64,000 bases of DNA. Origin: Chrysogorgia sp. JL179-B06 (lineage: Eukaryota; Cnidaria; Anthozoa; Scleralcyonacea; Chrysogorgiidae). The notes beneath the pieces are model-generated. The model was not told the DNA's origin. It saw only the letters and a program-made list of their open reading frames with translations, and ran no database searches. Made by a program: the position numbers and the translations under genes. Positions 54,201 through 64,000 of the stretch are shown here, in pieces (positions within the stretch are counted from its first letter, which is position 1; each line of letters opens with the position of its first letter). Location of the stretch: positions 1,120,501-1,184,500 of the forward strand of contig JAYKKM010000221.1 in NCBI GenBank assembly GCA_035772405.1, read 5' to 3'.

Positions 54201-57200
54201 TTATGATGTAGTTTTCTTATTATGATGTAGTTTTCGTATTATGATGTAGTTTTCGTATTATGATGTAGTTTTCGCATTATGATGTAGTTTTCGTATTATG
54301 ATGTAGTTTTCTTATTATGATGTAGTTTTCGTATTATGATGTAGTTTTCGAATTATGATGTAGTTTTCGTATTACGATGTAGTTTTCGTATTATGATGTA
54401 GTTTTCGTATTATGATGTAGTTTTCGTATTACGATGTAGTTTTCGTATTATGATGTAGTTTTCGTATTATGATGTAGTTTTCGTATTATGATGTAGTTTT
54501 CGTATTATGATGTAGTTTTCGTATTATGACGTAGTTTTCGTATTATGATGTAGTTTTCGTATTATGATGTAGTTTTCGTATTATACGATGTAGTTTTCGT
54601 ATTACGATGTAGTTTTCGTATTATGATGTAGTTTTCGTATTATGATGTAGTTTTCGTATTATGACGTAGTTTTCGTATTATGATGTAGTTTTCGTATTAT
54701 GATGTAGTTTTCGTATTATGGTGTAGTTTTGGTATTATGATGTAGTTTTCGTATTATGATGTAGTTTTCGTATTACGATGTAGTTTTCGTATTATAATGT
54801 AGTTTCGGTATTATGTTGTAGTTTTCGTATTATGATGTAGTTTTCGTATTATGATGTAGTTTTGGTAGTTTTCGTATTATGATGTAGTTTTGGTATTATG
54901 ATGTAGTTTGGGTATTATGATGTAGTTTTCGTATTACGATGTAGTTTTGGTATTATGATGTAGTTTGGGTATTATGATGTAGTTTTCGTATTACGATGTA
55001 GTTTTGGTATTATGATGTAGTTTTCGTATTATGATGTAGTTTTCGCATTATGATGTAGTTTTCGTATTATGATGTAGTTTTCGTATTATGATGTAGTTTT
55101 CGTATTATGATGTAGTTTTCGTATTATGATGTAGTTTTCTTATTATGATGTAGTTTTCGTATTATGATGTAGTTTTCGTATTATGATGTAGTTTTCGCAT
55201 TATGATGTAGTTTTCGTATTATGATGTAGTTTTCGTATTATGATGTAGTTTTCTATTATGATGTAATTTTCGTATTATGATGTAGTTTTGGTATTATGAT
55301 GTAGTTTTCGTATTATGATGTAGTTTTCGTATTACGATGTAGTTTTCGTATTATAATGTAGTTTCGGTATTATGTTGTAGTTTTCGTATTATGATGTAGT
55401 TTTCGTATTATGATGTAGTTTTGGTAGTTTTCGTATTATGATGTAGTTTTGGTATTATGATGTGGTTTTGGTGTTATGATGTAGTTTTCGTATTACGATG
55501 TAGTTTTGGTATTATGATGTACATGTAGTTTCGTATTATGATGTAGTTTTCGTATTATGATGTTAGTTTTCGTATTATGATGTTAGTTTTTCGTATTATG
55601 ATGTAGTTTTTCGTATTATGATGTAGTTTTCGTATTATGATGTAGTTTTCGTATTATGATGTAGTTTTCGTATTATGATGTAATTTTCGTATTATGATGT
55701 AGTTTTCGTATTATGATGTAGTTTTTCGTATTATGATGTAGTTTTCGTATTATGATGTAGTTTTATGATGTAGTTTTCGTATTATGATGTAGTTTTCGTA
55801 TTATGATGTAGTTTTCGTATTATGATGTAGTTTTCGTATTATGATGTAGTTTTCGTATTATGATGTAGTTTTCGTATTATGATGTAGTTTTCGTATTATG
55901 ATGTAGTTTTCGTATTATGATGTAGTTTTCGTATTATGATGTAGTTTTCGTATTATGATGTAGTTTTCGTATTATGATGTAGTTTTCGTATTATGATGTA
56001 GTTTTCGTATTATGATGTAGTTTTCGTATTATGATGTAGTTTTCGTATTATGATGTAGTTTTTCGTATTATGATGTAGTTTCGTATTATGATGTAGTTTT
56101 CGTATTATGATGTAGTTTTCGTATTATGATGTAGTTTTCGTATTATGATGTAGTTTTCGTATTACGATGTAGTTTTCGTATTATAATGTAGTTTCGGTAT
56201 TATGTTGTAGTTTTCGTATTATGATGTAGTTTTGGTATTATGATGTGGTTTTGGTGTTATGATGTAGTTTTGTATTATGATGTAGTTTCGGTATTATGAT
56301 GTAGTTTTCGTATTACGATGTAGTTTTGGTATTATGATGTACATGTAGTTTCGTATTATGATGTAGTTTTCGTATTATGATGTTAGTTTTCGTATTATGA
56401 TGTAGTTTTCGTATTATGATGTAGTTTTCGTATTATGATGTAGTTTTGGTATTATAATGTTGTTTTCGTATTATGATGTAGTTTTCGTATTATGATGTAA
56501 TTTTCGTATTATGATGTAGTTTTCGTATTAGGATGTAGTTTTCGTATTACGATGTAGTTTTCGTATTATGATGTAGTTTTCGTATTATGATGTAGTTTTC
56601 GTATTATGATGTAGTTTTCGTATTATGATGTAGTTTTCGTATTATGATGTAGTTTTCGTATTATGATGTAGTTTTCGTATTATGGTGTAGTTTTGGTATT
56701 ATGATGTAGTTTTCGTATTATGATGTAGTTTTCGTATTACGATGTAGTTTTCGTATTATAATGTAGTTTCGGTATTATGTTGTAGTTTTCGTATTATGAT
56801 GTAGTTTTCGTATTATGATGTAGTTTTGGTAGTTTTCGTATTATGATGTAGTTTTGGTATTATGATGTGGTTTTGGTGTTATGATGTAGTTTTGGTATTA
56901 TGATGTAGTTTCGGTATTATGATGTAGTTTTCGTATTACGATGTAGTTTTGGTATTATGATGTACATGTAGTTTCGTATTATGATGTAGTTTTCGTATTA
57001 TGATGTTAGTTTTCGTATTATGATGTAGTTTTCGTATTATGATGTAGTTATCGTATTATGATGTAGTTTTGGTATTATAATGTTGTTTTCGTATTATGAT
57101 GTAGTTTTCGTATTATGATGTAATTTTCGTATTACGATGTAGTTTTCGTATTATGATGTAGTTTTCGTATTATGATGTAGTTTTCGTATTACGATGTAAT

Positions 57201-60200
57201 TTTCGTATTATGATGTAGTTTTGGTATTATGATGTAGTTTTGGGTATTATGATGTAGTTTTCGTATTACGATGTAGTTTTGGTATTATGATGTAGTTTTC
57301 GTATTATGATGTTAGTTTTCGGTATTATGAATGTAGTTTCGGTATTATGATGTAGTTTTTCGTATTATGAAGATTCGTATTATGATGTAGTTTTCGTATT
57401 ATGATGTAGTTTTCGTATTATGATTATGGTATTATGATGTAGTTTTCGTATTATGATGTAGTTTTGTAGATGTAGTTTTCGTATTATGATGTGAGTATTC
57501 GTATTATGATGTAGTTTTCGTATTATGATGTAGTTTTCGTATTATGATGTAGTTTTTCGTATTATGATGTAATTTTCGTATTATGATGTAGTTTTTGGTA
57601 TTATGATGTATGATGTAGTTTTCGTATTATGACGTAGTTTTCGTATTATGATGTAGTTTTCGTATTATGATGTAGTTTTCGTATTATGATGTAGTTTTCG
57701 TATTATGATGTAGTTTTCGTATTAAGATGTAGTTTTCGTATTAAGATGTAGTTTTCGTATTACGATGTAGTTTTCGTATTATGATGTAGTTTTCGTATTA
57801 TGATGTAGTTTTCGTATTATGACGTAGTTTTCGTATTATGATGTAGTTTTCGTATTATGATGTAGTTTTCGTATTATGGTGTAGTTTTGGTATTATGATG
57901 TAGTTTTCGTATTATGATGTAGTTTTCGTATTACGATGTAGTTTTCGTATTATAATGTAGTTTCTGTATTATGTTGTAGTTTTCGTATTATGATGTAGTT
58001 TTCGTATTATGATGTAGTTTTCGTATTTGGTAGTTTTCGTATTATGATGTAGTTTTGGTATTATGATGTGGTTTTGGTGTTATGATGTAGTTTTGGTATT
58101 ATGATGTAGTTTCGGTATTATGATGTAGTTTTCGTATTACGATGTAGTTTTGGTATTATGATGTACATGTAGTTTCGTATTATGATGTAGTTTTCGTATT
58201 ATGATGTAGTTATCGTATTATGATGTAGTTTTGGTATTATAATGTTGTTTTCGTATTATGATGTAGTTTTCGTATTATGATGTAATTTTCGTATTACGAT
58301 GTAGTTTTCGTATTATGATGTAGTTTTCGTATTATGATGTAGTTTTCGTATTACGATGTAATTTTCGTATTATGATGTAGTTTTGGTATTATGATGTGGT
58401 TTGGGTATTATGATGTAGTTTTCATTACGATGTAGTTTTGGTATTATGATGTAGTTTTCGTATTATGATGTAGTTTTCGCATTATGATGTAGTTTTCGTA
58501 TTATGATGTAGTTTTCGTATTATGATGTAGTTTTCGTATTATGATGTAGTTTTCGTATTATGATGTAGTTTTCTTATTATGATGTAGTTTTCGTATTATG
58601 ATGTAGTTTTCGCATTATGATGTAGTTTTCGTATTATGATGTAGTTTTCGTATTATGATGTAGTTTTCTATTATGATGTAATTTTCGTATTATGATGTAG
58701 TTTTGGTATTATGATGTAGTTTTCGTATTATGATGTAGTTTTCGTATTACGATGTAGTTTTCGTATTATAATGTAGTTTCGGTATTATGTTGTAGTTTTC
58801 GTATTATGATGTAGTTTTCGTATTATGATGTAGTTTTGGTAGTTTTCGTATTATGATGTAGTTTTGGTATTATGATGTGGTTTTGGTGTTATGATGTAGT
58901 TTTGGTATTATGATGTAGTTTCGGTATTATGATGTAGTTTTCGTATTACGATGTAGTTTTGGTATTATGATGTACATGTAGTTTCGTATTATGATGTAGT
59001 TTTCGTATTATGATGTTAGTTTTCGTATTATGATGTAGTTTTCGTATTATGATGTAGTTATCGTATTATGATGTAGTTTTGGTATTATAATGTTGTTTTC
59101 GTATTATGATGTAGTTTTCGTATTATGATGTAATTTTCGTATTATGATGTAGTTTTCGTATTAGGATGTAGTTTTCGTATTACGATGTAGTTTTCGTATT
59201 ACGATGTAGTTTTCGTATTATGATGTAGTTTTCGTATTATGATGTAGTTTTCGTATTATGACGTAGTTTTCGTATTATGATGTAGTTTTCGTATTATGAT
59301 GTAGTTTTCGTATTATGGTGTAGTTTTGGTATTATGATGTAGTTTTCGTATTATGATGTAGTTTTCGTATTACGATGTAGTTTTCGTATTATAATGTAGT
59401 TTCGGTATTATGTTGTAGTTTTCGTATTATGATGTAGTTTTCGTTTTATGATGTAGTTTTGGTAGTTTTCGTATTATGATGTAGTTTTGGTATTATGATG
59501 TGGTTTTGGTGTTATGATGTAGTTTTGGTATTATGATGTAGTTTCGGTATTATGATGTAGTTTTCGTATTACGATGTAGTTTTGGTATTATGATGTACAT
59601 GTAGTTTCGTATTATGATGTAGTTTTCGTATTATGATGTTAGTTTTCGTATTATGATGTAGTTTTCGTATTATGATGTAGTTATCGTATTATGATGTAGT
59701 TTTGGTATTATAATGTTGTTTTCGTATTATGATGTAGTTTTCGTATTATGATGTAATTTTCGTATTACGATGTAGTTTTCGTATTATGATGTAGTTTTCG
59801 TATTATGATGTAGTTTTCGTATTACGATGTAATTTTCGTATTACGATGTAGTTTTCGTATTATGATGTAGTTTTCGTATTATGATGTAGTTTTCGTATTA
59901 CGATGTAATTTTCGTATTATGATGTAGTTTTGGTATTATGATGTAGTTTGGGTATTATGATGTAGTTTTCGTATTACGATGTAGTTTTGGTATTATGATG
60001 TAGTTTTCGTATTATGATGTAGTTTTCGCATTACGATGTAGTTTTCGTATTATAATGTAGTTTCGGTATTATGTTGTAGTTTTCGTATTATGATGTAGTT
60101 TTGGTATTATGATGTGGTTTTGGTGTTATGATGTAGTTTTGGTATTATGATGTAGTTTCGGTATTATGATGTAGTTTTCGTATTACGATGTAGTTTTGGT

Positions 60201-63200
60201 ATTATGATGTACATGTAGTTTCGTATTATGATGTAGTTTTCGTATTATGGTGTAGTTTTGGTATTATGATGTAGTTTTCGTATTATGATGTAGTTTTCGT
60301 ATTACGATGTAGTTTTCATATTATAATGTAGTTTCTGTATTATGTTGTAGTTTTCGTATTATGATGTAGTTTTCGTATTATGATGTAGTTTTGGTAGTTT
60401 TCGTATTATGATGTAGTTTTGGTATTATGATGTGGTTTTGGTGTTATGATGTAGTTTTGGTATTATGATGTAGTTTCGGTATTATCATGTAGTTTTCGTA
60501 TTACGATGTAGTTTTGGTATTATGATGTACATGTAGTTTCGTATTATGATGTAGTTTTCGTATTATGATGTAGTTATCGTATTATGATGTAGTTTTGGTA
60601 TTATAATGTTGTTTTCGTATTATGATGTAGTTTTCGTATTATGATGTAATTTTCGTATTACGATGTAGTTTTCGTATTATGATGTAGTTTTCGTATTATG
60701 ATGTAGTTTTCGTATTACGATGTAATTTTCGTATTATGATGTAGTTTTGGTATTATGATGTAGTTTGGGTATTATGATGTAGTTTTCGTATTACGATGTA
60801 GTTTTGGTATTATGATGTAGTTTTCGTATTATGATGTAGTTTTCGCATTATGATGTAGTTTTCGTATTATGATGTAGTTTTCGTATTATGATGTAGTTTT
60901 CGTATTATGATGTAGTTTTCGTATTATGATGTAGTTTTCTTATTATGATGTAGTTTTCGTATTATGATGTAGTTTTCGTATTATGATGTAGTTTTCGCAT
61001 TATGATGTAGTTTTCGTATTATGATGTAGTTTTCGTATTATGATGTAGTTTTCTATTATGATGTAATTTTCGTATTATGATGTAGTTTTGGTATTATGAT
61101 GTAGTTTTCGTATTATGATGTAGTTTTCGTATTACGATGTAGTTTTCGTATTATAATGTAGTTTCGGTATTATGTTGTAGTTTTCGTATTATGATGTAGT
61201 TTTCGTATTATGATGTAGTTTTGGTAGTTTTCGTATTATGATGTAGTTTTGGTATTATGATGTGGTTTTGGTGTTATGATGTAGTTTTGGTATTATGATG
61301 TAGTTTCGGTATTATGATGTAGTTTTCGTATTACGATGTAGTTTTGGTATTATGATGTACATGTAGTTTCGTATTATGATGTAGTTTTCGTATTATGATG
61401 TTAGTTTTCGTATTATGATGTAGTTTTCGTATTATGATGTAGTTATCGTATTATGATGTAGTTTTGGTATTATAATGTTGTTTTCGTATTATGATGTAGT
61501 TTTCGTATTATGATGTAATTTTCGTATTATGATGTAGTTTTCGTATTAGGATGTAGTTTTCGTATTACGATGTAGTTTTCGTATTACGATGTAGTTTTCG
61601 TATTATGATGTAGTTTTCGTATTATGATGTAGTTTTCGTATTATGACGTAGTTTTCGTATTATGATGTAGTTTTCGTATTATGATGTAGTTTTCGTATTA
61701 TGGTGTAGTTTTGGTATTATGATGTAGTTTTCGTATTATGATGTAGTTTTCGTATTACGATGTAGTTTTCGTATTATAATGTAGTTTCGGTATTATGTTG
61801 TAGTTTTCGTATTATGATGTAGTTTTCGTTTTATGATGTAGTTTTGGTAGTTTTCGTATTATGATGTAGTTTTGGTATTATGATGTGGTTTTGGTGTTAT
61901 GATGTAGTTTTGGTATTATGATGTAGTTTCGGTATTATGATGTAGTTTTCGTATTACGATGTAGTTTTGGTATTATGATGTACATGTAGTTTCGTATTAT
62001 GATGTAGTTTTCGTATTATGATGTTAGTTTTCGTATTATGATGTAGTTTTCGTATTATGATGTAGTTATCGTATTATGATGTAGTTTTGGTATTATAATG
62101 TTGTTTTCGTATTATGATGTAGTTTTTGTATTATGATGTAATTTTCGTATTACGATGTAGTTTTCGTATTATGATGTAGTTTTCGTATTACGATGTAATT
62201 TTCCTATTATGATGTAGTTTTGGTATTATGATGTAGTTTGGGTATTATGATGTAGTTTTCGTATTACGATGTAGTTTTGGTATTATGATGTAGTTTTCGT
62301 ATTATGATGTAGTTTTCGCATTATGATGTAGTTTTCGTATTATGATGTAGTTTTCGTATTATGATGTAGTTTTCGTATTATGATGTAGTTTTCGTATTAT
62401 GATGTAGTTTTCTTATTATGATGTAGTTTTCGTATTATGATGTAGTTTTCGTATTATGAAGTAGTTTTCGCATTATGATGTAGTTTTCGTATTATGATGT
62501 AGTTTTCGTATTATGATGTAGTTTTCGCATTATGATGTAGTTTTCTTATTATGATGTAGTTTTCGTATAATGATGTAGTTTTCTTATTATGATGTAGATT
62601 TCGTATTATGATGTAGTTTTCGTATTATGATGTAGTTTTCGCATTATGATGTAGTTTTCGTATTATGATGTAGTTTTCGTATTATGATATAGTTTTCGCA
62701 TTATGATGTAGTTTTCGTATTATGATGTAGTTTTCGTATTATGATGTAGTTTTCGCATTATGATGTAGTTTCGTATTATGATGTAGTTTTCGTATTATGA
62801 TGTAGTTTTCTTATTATGATGTAGTTTTCGTATTATGATGTAGTTTTCGTATTATGATGTAGTTTTCGCATTATGATGTAGTTTTCGTATTATGATGTAG
62901 TTTTCTTATTACGATGTAGTTTTCGTATTATGATGTAGTTTTCGTATTATGATGTAGTTTTCGTATTACGATGTAATTTTCGTATTATGATGTAGTTTTG
63001 GTATTATGATGTAGTTTGGGTATTATGATGTAGTTTTCGTATTACGATGTAGTTTTGGTATTATGATGTAGTTTTCGTATTATGATGTAGTTTTCGCATT
63101 ATGATGTAGTTTTCGTATTATGATGTAGTTTTCGTATTATGATGTAGTTTTCGTATTATGATGTAGTTTTCGTATTATGATGTAGTTTTCTTATTATGAT

Positions 63201-64000
63201 GTAGTTTTCTTATTATGATGTAGTTTTCGTATTATGATGTAGTTTTCGCATTATGATGTAGTTTTCGTATTATGATGTAGTTTTCGTATTATGATGTAGT
63301 TTTCGCATTATGATGTAGTTTTCTTATTATGATGTAGTTTTCGTATTATGATGTAGTTTTCTTATTATGATGTAGATTTCGTATTATGATGTAGTTTTCG
63401 TATTATGATGTAGTTTTCGCATTATGATGTAGTTTTCGTATTATGATGTAGTTTTCGTATTATGATATAGTTTTCGCATTATGATGTAGTTTTCGTATTA
63501 TGATGTAGTTTTCGTATTATGATGTAGTTTTCGCATTATGATGTAGTTTTCGTATTATGATGTAGTTTTCGTATTATGATGTAGTTTTCTTATTATGATG
63601 TAGTTTTCGTATTATGATGTAGTTTTCGTATTATGATGTAGTTTTCGCATTATGATGTAGTTTTCGTATTATGATGTAGTTTTCTTATTATGATGTAGTT
63701 TTCGTATTATGATGTAGTTTTCGAATTATGATGTAGTTTTCGTATTACGATGTAGTTTTCGTATTATGATGTAGTTTTCGTATTATGATGTAGTTTTCGT
63801 ATTACGATGTAGTTTTCGTATTAGGACGTAGTTTTCGTATTATGATGTAGTTTTCGTATTATGATGTAGTTTTCGTATTATGATGTAGTTTTCGTATTAT
63901 GACGTAGTTTTCGTATTATGATGTAGTTTTCGTATTATGATGTAGTTTTCGTATTACGATGTAGTTTTCGTATTACGATGTAGTTTTCGTATTATGATGT
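39208..64000. repeat. 19-bp satellite, block 3, with higher-order structure
   Basis: About 24.8 kb of TAGTTTTCGTATTATGATG monomers (about 1,300 by length), continuing past the window. Common variants: TATTACGATG and ATGACGTAG (TG to CG changes), TTTTGGTATT, TTTTCGCATT, TTTTCTTATT, and 18-base forms TTTTCTATT and GTAGTTTCG. Variants recur in fixed order: a block with GGTAGTTTTCG, GATGTGGTTTTGGTGTTATG, GATGTACATGTAGTTTCG and GATGTTAGTTTTCG appears some twenty times. The marker TACATG is found at, for example, 47,771, 48,593, 49,217, 55,520, 56,340, 56,963, 60,529, 61,359 and 61,981. No ORF of any size exists in it. A centromeric or pericentromeric role is possible but unproven. Confidence 0.98.

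Noticed and set aside
35249..64000. CRISPR-like regular repeats
   Set aside because: Direct 19-bp monomers without unique spacers in a eukaryotic setting; a simple satellite explains them.

Overview
The window reads as repeat-dominated, AT-rich animal DNA. There are split genes with GT-AG introns, several families of non-LTR retrotransposon, a Penelope-like element, an LTR element, tRNA-derived SINEs, many MITEs and a very large satellite, and no bacterial-style operon. The transposon mix (CR1/L2-type LINEs with an SGNH-esterase ORF1, Penelope with a GIY-YIG region, hammerhead-ribozyme tandem repeats) and a GT31 galactosyltransferase suggest a marine invertebrate, most likely a cnidarian. The species is inference; no marker gene fixes it.

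Layout. 1-14,340: nested, decayed LINEs. LINE-A (about 340-1,910) is followed by LINE-B (about 1,930-14,340). LINE-B is split inside its endonuclease domain by a 6.75-kb DNA transposon (3,565-10,315) with CACTG termini and a TA target duplication. That transposon carries a seven-exon gene with an N-terminal SAM-like domain and large arrays of a 17-bp palindrome at both ends. LINE-B is split again in its RT domain by a piggyBac-type MITE with TTAA duplications. 14,344-14,878: 28-bp minisatellite of palindromic units. 15,455-15,969 (minus): terminal exon of an unrecognised gene. 17,880-20,960: large imperfect inverted repeat with a tRNA-like sequence, a LINE tail and a foldback MITE. 21,621-25,411: tandem 234-bp repeats, each with a canonical type I hammerhead ribozyme (a retrozyme-like array). 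Its fourth unit is split by a second CACT-terminal element (2,668 bp, TG target duplication) built like the first.

25,411-26,420: two tRNA-derived SINEs and long TA repeats. 26,606-27,225: Penelope-like fragment, then an unrecognised ORF fragment and a minus-strand SINE. 27,989-33,080: inverted-repeat-bounded repeat family enclosing a foldback and a 24-bp minisatellite, then an internally deleted LTR retrotransposon (30,730-32,316, minus) with gag and a pol tail. 33,165-33,747 (minus): first coding exon of a GT31 beta-1,3-galactosyltransferase, the only clear host gene. 33,887-34,970: an unknown ORF and a third LINE fragment split by a TA-flanked MITE.

35,249-64,000 (end): a satellite of 19-bp monomers, about 26.7 kb excluding two inserted islands, organised into higher-order repeats and running off the window.

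The most unusual content is the pair of CACT-terminal elements. They share architecture (CACTG/CACTC ends, 2-bp target duplications, subterminal arrays of a palindromic motif, no recognisable transposase) but have unrelated motif sequences, and one carries a SAM-domain gene. The hammerhead array is the strongest RNA finding. All identifications are by eye; no database search was run.
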